Shown here in pieces: positions 1-4,991 of a stretch of 5,013 nt of DNA. Where the stretch lies: positions 1-5,013 of the forward strand of contig JAJZRD010000262.1 of assembly GCA_021845945.1 (NCBI GenBank), in the 5' to 3' direction. The stretch's first letter is position 1. Every line of letters begins with the position of its first letter. The DNA is from Chloroflexota bacterium (GTDB lineage Bacteria; Chloroflexota; UBA6077). Under the pieces are notes generated by a model. That model was not told where the DNA came from. It did not search any database and saw only the letters and a program-made list of their open reading frames with translations. Made by a program: the position numbers and the translations under genes.

Positions 1-117
1 GCAAACGATCCGGTGGCCTACCTGGCCGCTCAACCCGACCTCGGCATCGTCAAGCGACGCCGCAAACACAGGGAGCGAGCTGCCCTTGACAAATGGCCTC
101 AGGAGCTTAACTTGTAA
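1..117 (+). CDS. C-terminal end of an unidentified protein (5' truncated)
   Basis: Frame 1 is open from the window edge to a TAA at 115-117 and gives the last 38 residues of a protein. Codon choice is GC-rich at third positions, as in the genes that follow, so it looks coding. The peptide contains a basic patch (KRRRKHRER, about residues 18-26) and ends in KWPQELNL. I do not recognise the family. The gene often found directly before cdsA is uppS, with frr before that. This tail does not resemble the ends of either protein as I know them, but 38 residues are too few to decide. The gap to the cdsA start is 48 nt, so cotranscription is possible. Frame 2 is also open here, which lowers confidence slightly. 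Confidence 0.55.
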   Translation, partial: ANDPVAYLAAQPDLGIVKRRRKHRERAALDKWPQELNL

Positions 118-155
118 CCAATGGTCTGAGACCCGCCCCTACGAGCAACGGGGCT

Positions 156-160
156 GGAGG
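156..160 (+). promoter_or_regulatory. Shine-Dalgarno sequence of cdsA
   Basis: GGAGG lies 5 nt before the TTG at 166 and supports this non-ATG start over the in-frame GTG at 181. A short hairpin (GCCCC 135-139 with GGGGC 150-154, 10-nt loop) ends one base before the site. It could affect ribosome access, but the stem is only 5 bp, so this is speculative. Confidence 0.7.
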
Positions 161-165
161 CTGAT

Positions 166-960
166 TTGCTGGTTCAGCGAGTGTTGAGTGCCGTCGTGCT
201 GGCGCCGCTGATCGTCGCCGTCACCGTCGCCGGGGGACCCTGGTTCGTTGGGATTGTCATTGTGGCGGCGGGCGTCGCCCTCTGGGAGTTCTACACCCTG
301 CTGCGACGGGCCGGCAACTCTCCTCTCTGGCCCTTCGGCTTCGCCCTCGGACTCGCCTTCCTGCTGGATGCCGCCCTCTCTCCCGGGCGGATCTTGGCCC
401 CGGCGCTGGCCCTATCGCTGATCTTGTCGTTGCTCTACATGGTGTTCCGGCAGCGAGTGGAATCGAGCTTGGGCGACTGGGCCGTGACCTGGGTGCCTCC
501 CCTCTACGTCGCGTTCCTGGCCTCCTTCCTGGTGTCGCTCAGATTCCTGCCGGCAGGAGACCGCTGGATCTACCTGGTGGCGGGGGTAACCTGGTCCACG
601 GACGTCGCCGCCTACTTCGTCGGGATGGCCGTGGGGCGGCGGAAGTTCTTTCCACGCATAAGCCCGCGGAAGACCCAGGAGGGCGCGCTGGGGGGACTGA
701 TCGCGGGGGTGGCGTGCAGCGCTCTGTTAGCCTGGCTCTTTGGCTGGGATCCCCTTCGCTTCGCTGCCTTCGGGTTGCTGGCTTCCATAGCGGCCGAGGC
801 GGGCGACCTGGCCGAGTCGTTGATGAAACGGCAGCTGCAGGCGAAGGACGCCAGCCAGCTGATCCCAGGCCACGGAGGGGTGCTGGATCGATTGGACAGC
901 CTTCTGTTCGTTGGGGTGGTGACCTACTGGTGGGCCATTTGGTTGGGAGCGGGGCTGTGA
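166..960 (+). CDS. cdsA: phosphatidate cytidylyltransferase (CDP-diglyceride synthase)
   Basis: This integral membrane enzyme makes CDP-diacylglycerol from phosphatidic acid and CTP, the precursor of anionic and zwitterionic phospholipids. The protein has 264 residues, within the family's usual 260-285. It is a series of hydrophobic segments (roughly 6-40, 55-92, 108-155, 175-215 and 245-262). The C-terminal family signature is complete: SLMKR at 218-222, KD at 227-228, PGHGG at 234-238 and DRLDS at 241-245, which includes the acidic residues that bind metal and substrate in this family. The TTG start is chosen because GGAGG precedes it by 5 nt and the first residues run straight into the first membrane segment. 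The stop codon overlaps the start of dxr (GTGA, 4 nt), implying translational coupling. No truncation or missing motif is seen. Identification is firm. Confidence 0.96.
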   Translation: MLVQRVLSAVVLAPLIVAVTVAGGPWFVGIVIVAAGVALWEFYTLLRRAGNSPLWPFGFALGLAFLLDAALSPGRILAPALALSLILSLLYMVFRQRVESSLGDWAVTWVPPLYVAFLASFLVSLRFLPAGDRWIYLVAGVTWSTDVAAYFVGMAVGRRKFFPRISPRKTQEGALGGLIAGVACSALLAWLFGWDPLRFAAFGLLASIAAEAGDLAESLMKRQLQAKDASQLIPGHGGVLDRLDSLLFVGVVTYWWAIWLGAGL

Positions 961-2132
961 GCGCAGGACGCAGACGCCGTCGAGTGGCGGTGGTGGGAAG
1001 CACCGGATCGATAGGCCGGCAGACGCTGGAGGTGATCCGCTGGTTTCCCGACCGCTTCGAGGTGGTGGGGCTGGCGGCCGGGGGATACGGCGAGCTCTTC
1101 CGGTCTCAGCTGTCGGAGTTTCGGCCCCGACTCGCCGCCGTGGGGAACGCCGGCCAGGAGGCGGAGTTGCCCGCTGGGATCCTTCGGGGGACAGCGGGGG
1201 TTGCCCAGGTCGCCACCGCCGCCGACGCGGACCTGGTGGTGATCGCCGCGGTCGGGGGCGCAGGGGTGGTGCCGGCTCTGGCGGCCGTGTCCCAGGGCAA
1301 GGTCGTCGCCCTGGCCAACAAGGAGTCGCTGGTGATGGCGGGGAAGCTGGTCACCGAGCGGGCTCGTCGGAGTGGGGCGCGAATATTGCCAATTGATAGC
1401 GAGCACAGCGCCATCTGGCAGTGCTTGCAGGGCGAAGGGGAGTTGCCCGAATGGCGGTCCTCCGTCCGGGCCCTCATCCTCACGGCCTCCGGTGGGGCAC
1501 TACGGGATTTGCCTTCAGCCGAGTTGGACCGCGTTTCGCCGGCCCAGGTTCTGGCTCATCCCACCTGGCAGATGGGCCCCAAGGTGACGGTGGATTCTGC
1601 GACCCTGATGAATAAGGGGCTGGAGGTAATCGAGGCCTACTGGCTCTTCGGGTTGCCGCTGGAGCGGATCAAGCTGCTGCTTCATCGAGGGAGCATAGTG
1701 CACTCTCTGGTGGAGTTCGTCGACGGGGCCATCAAGGCCCAGCTCGGAGTCCCGAACATGCGGGTTCCGATTCAGTACGCTTTGAGCTATCCGGAGCGGC
1801 TGGCCGGCAAGGCGGAGACGCTGGACCTGGTGAAGGCCGGGCCGCTGACCTTTGAGGAAATCGACCTGGCGAGGTATCCTTGTCTTGGACTGGCGTTGGA
1901 GGCGGCCAGGAGGGGGCAGAGCTACCCGGCGACCCTCAGCTCGGCCAACGAGGTAGCGGTGAACCTCTTCCTGGGAGGAGAGATCACCTTCGGGACTATC
2001 CCGACGCTCGTCGAAGAGGTGCTGTCCCGACACCAACCGGTGGAGTTCGAGAGCCTGGAGTCCGTCCTGCAGGTGGATCGGTGGGCTCGAGAGAAATGCC
2101 TGGCACTCGCCCAGAGTAGGAGAGGGAACTAG
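957..2132 (+). CDS. dxr: 1-deoxy-D-xylulose 5-phosphate reductoisomerase
   Basis: Dxr converts DXP to 2-C-methyl-D-erythritol 4-phosphate with NADPH and a divalent metal, the committed step of the MEP isoprenoid pathway; it is cytosolic and the fosmidomycin target. From the GTG at 957 the protein has 391 residues, a normal length. Visible motifs are GSTGSIG at 14-20 (NADPH site), NKES at 121-124, the metal ligands D147 and E149 in PIDSEH, H201 and W204 in HPTWQMG, and S214, N219, K220 and E223 in VDSATLMNKGLE. Compared with E. coli, these sit at a constant offset of 8 from about residue 178 on. The loop TASGGALR (176-183) replaces the usual GGPFR, a minor variation. Open reading extends upstream to 714 inside cdsA, but GTG 957 is preferred: GGGAG lies 7 nt upstream, it overlaps the cdsA stop by 4 nt, and the protein then starts just before its Rossmann strand. 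Confidence 0.97.
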   Translation: MSAGRRRRRVAVVGSTGSIGRQTLEVIRWFPDRFEVVGLAAGGYGELFRSQLSEFRPRLAAVGNAGQEAELPAGILRGTAGVAQVATAADADLVVIAAVGGAGVVPALAAVSQGKVVALANKESLVMAGKLVTERARRSGARILPIDSEHSAIWQCLQGEGELPEWRSSVRALILTASGGALRDLPSAELDRVSPAQVLAHPTWQMGPKVTVDSATLMNKGLEVIEAYWLFGLPLERIKLLLHRGSIVHSLVEFVDGAIKAQLGVPNMRVPIQYALSYPERLAGKAETLDLVKAGPLTFEEIDLARYPCLGLALEAARRGQSYPATLSSANEVAVNLFLGGEITFGTIPTLVEEVLSRHQPVEFESLESVLQVDRWAREKCLALAQSRRGN

Positions 2133-2137
2133 TTCTC

Positions 2138-3220
2138 ATGAGTTGGACCCAACTGGCGGTAATCCCGGTGCTCAGCTTGCTGCTGCTGGTGCACGAGCTG
2201 GGGCACTTCGTGGCAGCCCGTTTGGCCGGGATAAAGGTCGAGGAGTTCGGCTTCGGGCTCCCTCCGCGACTGGTCGGTATCAAGCGTGGCGACATGATTT
2301 ACTCCCTGAACGCGATCCCGCTGGGCGCCTTCGTCAAGATGTCGGGGGAGGACGGCGACGGCACGCAGGAGGGGAGCTTCGCCAGCAAGAGCAAGCTGGC
2401 GCGGGCAGGGGTGCTCGTCGCCGGCCCGGCGATGAACTTCGTGGCGGCGGCCCTGCTGTTCGCGGCGGGCTACGTCATCGGCTGGCCTACCCCTACCTCC
2501 ATGGAGGTCTACGTCTACAAGGTCAGCCCCGGGTCACCGGCGGAGAGCGGGGGCCTCCAGGCCGGGGACCGCATTGTGGCCATGGACGGACGTCAACTGA
2601 AGACGGCCGACGAGTTCGTCGGTGCCACGCGATCGAAGCTGGGTCAGGAAGTAGTGGTGACCGTAGAGCGCAACGGCACCGAGATCCAGAAGACCATGAT
2701 GCCCCGAACCAGGTGGCCCGAGGGAGATGGCCCCCTGGGGATCGGGCTGCAGGGCAAGGTGACCGAGGTCAAGCCGCTGCCCTATCCTGTGCCTCAGTCG
2801 CTAGCGCTCGGGTTTGGCCGTGCATGGCAGATGGTGACCTTCACCCTTTCGGTGCCCATCATGATCGTGCAGGGGGCGCTGCCTGCGGATCTCGCCCGCC
2901 CTATTGGGCCCGTGGGGATATTCCAGGTCACCACTCAGGCGGCGGATCTGGCGGCCGACAACGGTTGGTGGTTCCCGTTGATAAGCATCACCGCCACCAT
3001 CAGTGCGGGGCTGTCCATAGCCAACCTGCTACCTTTCCCAGCCCTGGATGGCGGGCGGCTGCTGCTGATCGGAGTGGAGGCGGTGCGGCGAAGGAGGATT
3101 GCCCCCGAGAGGGAAGGCGCCCTGCACTTCGTCGGGTTGATGGTGCTGATCGCCCTGATGGTGATCATCTCCTACTACGACGTCGTGTCACCGCTGCCCA
3201 AGATCGACTGGGGACCGTGA
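2138..3220 (+). CDS. rseP: RseP/RasP-type site-2 intramembrane zinc metalloprotease (M50B)
   Basis: This membrane protease cleaves transmembrane segments of anti-sigma factors or leftover signal peptides. The 360-residue protein shows the family layout. A first membrane helix (about 5-25) carries the zinc motif HELGH at 19-23. GPAMNF at 96-101 lies in a second hydrophobic stretch (about 88-112). One PDZ domain follows (about 120-195, with SPGSPAESGGLQAGDRI). NLLPFPALDGG (296-306) supplies the third zinc ligand, D304. A last helix spans about 335-350. One PDZ domain is the Gram-positive and cyanobacterial-type arrangement, whereas E. coli RseP has two. The ATG lies 5 nt after the dxr stop; AGGAGAGGG lies within the end of dxr with an 11-nt spacer, slightly long. 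The substrate cannot be told from this window, because no sigma or anti-sigma gene is next to it. It is the last gene of the cdsA-dxr-rseP run. Confidence 0.95.
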   Translation: MSWTQLAVIPVLSLLLLVHELGHFVAARLAGIKVEEFGFGLPPRLVGIKRGDMIYSLNAIPLGAFVKMSGEDGDGTQEGSFASKSKLARAGVLVAGPAMNFVAAALLFAAGYVIGWPTPTSMEVYVYKVSPGSPAESGGLQAGDRIVAMDGRQLKTADEFVGATRSKLGQEVVVTVERNGTEIQKTMMPRTRWPEGDGPLGIGLQGKVTEVKPLPYPVPQSLALGFGRAWQMVTFTLSVPIMIVQGALPADLARPIGPVGIFQVTTQAADLAADNGWWFPLISITATISAGLSIANLLPFPALDGGRLLLIGVEAVRRRRIAPEREGALHFVGLMVLIALMVIISYYDVVSPLPKIDWGP

Positions 3221-3221
3221 G

Positions 3222-3884
3222 CTAAGGGCACTCGACCTCTCGCTCCTGCCATCCTGCCTCCCCCACCAGGGGCACGAAGCGCACGGATCCGAGGTGGCGG
3301 GGTGTCAGTTCTCTCCCTTGCTTGGTGTAGATGATCAGCTCCTGGGAGAGGTGGGAGCCCACCGGCAGAACGAGCCTGCCACCCTCCGCCAGCTGGTCGA
3401 TCAGGGGCTGGGGAACCCGGGGGCTGGCCGCCGTGACGACGATGGCGTCGTAGGGGGCCCGGGGCGGATGGCCTAAGCTGCCGTCGCCCACCAGAAGCTG
3501 GACGTTCTGGTAGCCGAGCTGCGCCAGCCTCCGGCGAGCCGTCTTGGACAGGGAGTGGAATCGCTCGAGGGAGATGACCGTTCCGCTCAGCTCCGCCAGG
3601 ATGGCACACTGGTAGCCGGATCCGGTGCCGATCTCCAGCACGGTCTCGGCGCCAGACAGTGCCAGGGACTGGGTCATCAGCGCGACCACGAAGGGCTGGG
3701 AGATCGTCTGCCCCTCCCCGATGGGGAGGGGGATGTTGCGGAAGGCGTGGGAGCGGCACTCCGCGGGGACGAACAGATCTCGGGGCACCCTGCGGAGGGC
3801 GGCGAGCACCCTGGGGTCGGTGATCCCCTCGCGCTCCAGCTCTGCGAGCAGTTTGGCCAGTTTGTCTGCGAGTGATCGCGGCAT
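3222..3884 (-). CDS. pcm: protein-L-isoaspartate O-methyltransferase
   Basis: PCMT methylates the abnormal carboxyl of L-isoaspartyl residues in aged proteins using S-adenosylmethionine, starting their repair; it is a soluble enzyme. The 220-residue protein has the family's usual length. The substrate-site segment EGQTISQP is at 57-64, the SAM-binding motif I LEIGTGSGYQ at 83-92, the acidic residue after motif I is E107 (ISLERF), and VGDGSLG (132-138) is followed by YDAIVVTAA (145-153) and GGRLVLPVG (168-176). The ATG is supported by GGGAG with a 6-nt spacer. The gene converges on rseP with a single base between the two stop codons and no terminator-like hairpin and T-run, so transcripts from either side probably overlap. 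It is not part of the cdsA operon. Identification is firm. Confidence 0.96.
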   Translation of the reverse strand: MPRSLADKLAKLLAELEREGITDPRVLAALRRVPRDLFVPAECRSHAFRNIPLPIGEGQTISQPFVVALMTQSLALSGAETVLEIGTGSGYQCAILAELSGTVISLERFHSLSKTARRRLAQLGYQNVQLLVGDGSLGHPPRAPYDAIVVTAASPRVPQPLIDQLAEGGRLVLPVGSHLSQELIIYTKQGRELTPRHLGSVRFVPLVGEAGWQEREVECP

Positions 3885-3890
3885 CTGAGT

Positions 3891-3895
3891 CTCCC
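3891..3895 (-). promoter_or_regulatory. Shine-Dalgarno sequence of pcm
   Basis: On the minus strand this reads GGGAG, 6 nt before the ATG whose complement is at 3882-3884. It fixes the pcm start. Confidence 0.7.
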
Positions 3896-3896
3896 T

Positions 3897-3913
3897 GGGC
3901 GCTGCTTGCGCCC
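3897..3913 (-). other. GC hairpin in the pcm leader
   Basis: GGGCGC (3897-3902) pairs perfectly with GCGCCC (3908-3913) around a 5-nt loop. It lies one base upstream of the pcm Shine-Dalgarno. No T-run follows on either strand, so it is not a standard intrinsic terminator. If pcm transcription starts near 3909, as the -10-like box suggests, half of the stem would not be transcribed, and the pairing may be a coincidence of GC content. Confidence 0.35.
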
Positions 3914-3915
3914 CT

Positions 3916-3921
3916 ATTGTA
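3916..3921 (-). promoter_or_regulatory. possible -10 box of the pcm promoter
   Basis: The minus strand reads TACAAT here, one mismatch from TATAAT, about 32 nt before the pcm start codon. No good -35 is seen: at a 17-nt spacing the sequence is TAAAAG, which belongs to the terminal repeat of the inserted element. The ACTATTCCCC copy at 3923-3932 lies one base from this box. Support comes from position and one hexamer only. Confidence 0.4.
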
Positions 3922-3922
3922 G

Positions 3923-3932
3923 ACTATTCCCC
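3923..3932 (+). repeat. target-site duplication, left copy (ACTATTCCCC)
   Basis: ACTATTCCCC occurs here and again at 4076-4085. Each copy directly abuts an end of the inverted-repeat element at 3933-4075, as expected for a duplication made during insertion. If the element is taken as 3934-4074, the flanking match becomes GACTATTCCCC (11 nt) with one extra C on the left. Confidence 0.8.
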
Positions 3933-3949
3933 CAGGGCCTTTTAGTTCT

Positions 3950-3974
3950 CTGCTGCCGAACCGGCAAAGTGCAG
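3950..3974. repeat. small hairpin inside the MITE-like element
   Basis: TGCCG (3954-3958) pairs with CGGCA (3962-3966) around an AAC loop. CTGC (3950-3953) can pair with GCAG (3971-3974) below a 4-nt bulge (3967-3970). It sits just inside the left terminal repeat, so the folded element would be a branched cruciform rather than a single stem. Confidence 0.45.
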
Positions 3975-3992
3975 CGCCGAGGCCACGACCCT

Positions 3993-4060
3993 GTCATTCT
4001 GAGCGTAGCGAAGAATCTCGGCAGACGCTCGTGGAGACCCCTCGCTTCGCTCAGGGTGAC
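3993..4060. repeat. 27-bp imperfect inverted repeat of the CTGAGCG-AGCGA type
   Basis: The arms at 3993-4019 and 4034-4060 match at 21 of 27 positions when one is reverse-complemented, around a 14-nt loop. Both share GTCA, then CTGAGCG, one variable base, AGCGA, and end in TCTC. Five of the six differences are transitions. From memory, sequences like this are among the most common dispersed palindromes in Chloroflexota and several other phyla, and they often create false short reading frames containing 'ATLRMT'. The right arm runs directly into the right terminal repeat, while the left arm is 45 nt from the left one. Confidence 0.8.
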
Positions 4061-4075
4061 AACTAAAAGGCCCTG

Positions 4076-4085
4076 ACTATTCCCC
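4076..4085 (+). repeat. target-site duplication, right copy (ACTATTCCCC)
   Basis: This is an exact copy of 3923-3932, directly outside the right terminal repeat of the MITE-like element. Deleting 3933-4085 would restore a single copy and probably the sequence before insertion. Confidence 0.8.
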
Positions 4086-4113
4086 GACCAAGGCTGCATT
4101 TGGCGGCGGATTC

Positions 4114-4122
4114 TGCTATATT
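4114..4122 (+). promoter_or_regulatory. likely extended -10 promoter of the fmdB-like gene
   Basis: TGCTATATT combines a TG extension with a -10-like TATATT (4117-4122) in the only clearly AT-rich patch of this region. At a 17-nt spacing the -35 position reads CTGCAT, which is weak, as is usual for extended -10 promoters. Transcription would start near 4129, leaving a leader of about 105 nt before the start codon at 4235. This promoter probably also serves dtd. Confidence 0.5.
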
Positions 4123-4153
4123 TTACCTTGCGAACTCGGATAGCTCCGGTGGG

Positions 4154-4191
4154 CGGCTAGTCGGGGTGCGGTTTGGGCCTTCGGCTAGCCG
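4154..4191 (+). other. structured leader segment upstream of the fmdB-like gene
   Basis: CGGCTAG at 4154-4160 can pair with CTAGCCG at 4185-4191, a 7-bp stem with a 24-nt loop. CGGCTAG also recurs directly at 4182-4188, and 4182-4191 (CGGCTAGCCG) is itself a perfect palindrome, so two alternative pairings are possible. No known riboswitch was recognised and no T-run follows. The rest of the leader shows nothing else that I can name. Confidence 0.35.
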
Positions 4192-4220
4192 TCGGCTTGG
4201 GCGCAGCGACTTCAAAGGGA

Positions 4221-4225
4221 AAGGG
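4221..4225 (+). promoter_or_regulatory. Shine-Dalgarno sequence of the fmdB-like gene
   Basis: AAGGG lies 9 nt before the TTG at 4235, within a purine-rich run starting near 4214. It supports the TTG start. The nearby GTG at 4225 is in another frame. Confidence 0.6.
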
Positions 4226-4234
4226 TGATCAGTT

Positions 4235-4540
4235 TTGCCTGTCTACGTCTATCGTTGCGAGGACTGCGGTGCCGAGCTGGAGAAGCGTCAGTCCTTCCAC
4301 GACGCGCCGTTGATGGAGTGCGAGCGATGCCACGGACGGCTGCGGAAGGTGTTCCAACCTACTCCCATCGTGTTCAAGGGCTCGGGTTTCTACGCTACCG
4401 ACCATCGGTCTCCTTCGGGCATGACCAACGGCAACGGCTCCGGCCAGAAAGAGGATAACGGCAAGGGCTCGGAGACCTCTTCCTCGCCTGCCTCCAAGGA
4501 GTCCAGCAGCACCGCGGCCACCTCTGCCGGCGCCGACTAG
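4235..4540 (+). CDS. FmdB-type zinc-ribbon protein
   Basis: The 101-residue protein opens MPVYVYRCEDCG, typical of the FmdB/CxxC_CxxC_SSSS family of small putative regulatory proteins. Four cysteines form the zinc ribbon: C8 and C11, then C29 and C32. The conserved segment FKGSGFYATD (47-56) ends the domain. Residues from about 57 on are a low-complexity tail rich in Ser, Thr, Gly, Asn and Lys, probably disordered and common in this family. The family was named from a gene near formamidase and methanol-use genes, but its general function is unknown, so no specific role is claimed. The TTG start is chosen because the family begins exactly here and AAGGG precedes it. dtd follows after 12 nt, suggesting cotranscription. 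Confidence 0.88.
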   Translation: MPVYVYRCEDCGAELEKRQSFHDAPLMECERCHGRLRKVFQPTPIVFKGSGFYATDHRSPSGMTNGNGSGQKEDNGKGSETSSSPASKESSSTAATSAGAD

Positions 4541-4552
4541 GCGGTCGCGTCG

Positions 4553-4990
4553 GTGAGAGCCGTTCTCCAGAGGGTTTCTCGGGCGGAGGTTCGGGTCGAC
4601 GGGGTTACCATCGGCAAGATCGGCCGCGGCTGGTTGGTGCTGCTGGGGGTGGGCCACGGTGACACCGAGGAGACGGCCGGCAAGCTGGCGGACAAAGTAG
4701 TGAAGCTGCGGATGTTCGAGGATGCCGAGGGGAAGTTCAACCTGTCGGCCCTGGACGTCGGCGCCGAAGTGTTGGTGGTTTCCCAGTTCACCCTCTATGC
4801 CGATACCAGCAGGGGCAGGAGGCCCAGCTTTGTGGAAGCGGCAGACCCATCGGTCGCGGCTGGACTGGTGGAGCGGTTCGCGGAGTTGGTTCGGGGCTAC
4901 GGCCTTACGGTCGAGACCGGCCGGTTCGCGGCTCACATGGAGGTGAGCCTTGTGAACGATGGTCCGGTGACAATCAGCCTGGAGGTCTAG
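4553..4990 (+). CDS. dtd: D-aminoacyl-tRNA deacylase
   Basis: DTD hydrolyses D-amino acids (and glycine misattached to tRNA-Ala) from tRNA in the cytosol, protecting translation from wrong chirality. The 145-residue length is standard. The start [13 protein letters not shown] is the typical family N-terminus and confirms the GTG at 4553. SQFTLYAD (77-84) and GRRPSF (88-93) form the conserved core, with an Ala where many homologues have Gly. GPVT (137-140) is the Gly-cisPro motif that gives chiral selectivity. The Shine-Dalgarno is weak (AGGCGG at 4539-4544, 8-nt spacer), so reading may depend partly on coupling with the fmdB-like gene 12 nt upstream. No key residue is missing. Confidence 0.96.
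   Translation: MRAVLQRVSRAEVRVDGVTIGKIGRGWLVLLGVGHGDTEETAGKLADKVVKLRMFEDAEGKFNLSALDVGAEVLVVSQFTLYADTSRGRRPSFVEAADPSVAAGLVERFAELVRGYGLTVETGRFAAHMEVSLVNDGPVTISLEV
4981..4985 (+). promoter_or_regulatory. Shine-Dalgarno sequence of the next gene
   Basis: GGAGG lies inside the last codons of dtd, 6 nt before the ATG at 4992. It is the main evidence that a gene starts there. Confidence 0.6.
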
Positions 4991-4991
4991 G

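Larger units (their letters stand above)
3933..4075. mobile_element. 143-bp MITE-like element with 15-bp perfect terminal inverted repeats
   Basis: The left end CAGGGCCTTTTAGTT (3933-3947) is the exact reverse complement of the right end at 4061-4075. Direct repeats of 10 bp lie immediately outside both ends. Short length, perfect ends, target duplication and lack of a gene define a MITE, moved by a transposase supplied elsewhere. A 10-bp duplication is within the range known for parts of the IS4 family, but I cannot assign a parent element from the ends alone. The interior holds a small hairpin (3950-3974) and a large imperfect inverted repeat (3993-4060) that directly abuts the right terminal repeat. 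The only reading frame across it is a 61-codon minus-strand frame that looks spurious. Intact ends and an undiverged duplication suggest fairly recent insertion. Confidence 0.82.

Noticed and set aside
714..956. Upstream extension of the dxr frame by 81 codons inside cdsA.
   Set aside because: The extra residues are an out-of-frame reading of the conserved cdsA end. GTG 957 has a Shine-Dalgarno sequence and gives the normal Dxr length.
2143..3225. A 360-codon frame open along almost all of rseP, in another frame on the same strand.
   Set aside because: It has no recognisable domain and low-complexity Gly/Arg/Ala-rich content typical of shifted frames in GC-rich DNA. The overlapping rseP frame has every expected motif.
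3993..4060. Possible intrinsic terminator in the large inverted repeat.
   Set aside because: The stem is imperfect with a 14-nt loop, and no T-run follows on either strand. The right side continues into AACTAAAAGG. It also lies upstream of both flanking genes, not at a gene end.
3933..4075. Possible CRISPR array or tandem repeat in the 3.9-4.1 kb region.
   Set aside because: The repeats are one outer and one inner inverted pair plus a single flanking duplication. There are no regularly spaced direct repeats.
3914..4099. 61-codon minus-strand frame across the MITE-like element, containing RFFATLRMT.
   Set aside because: This is the familiar artefact of translating the CTGAGCG-type palindrome. 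It spans both ends of the element and has no supporting ribosome site that I could identify.
4229..4936. 235-codon minus-strand frame opposite the fmdB-like gene and dtd.
   Set aside because: It is antisense to two genes with clear family motifs, and its Arg/Gly/Ala-rich product resembles a shadow frame of GC-rich DNA.
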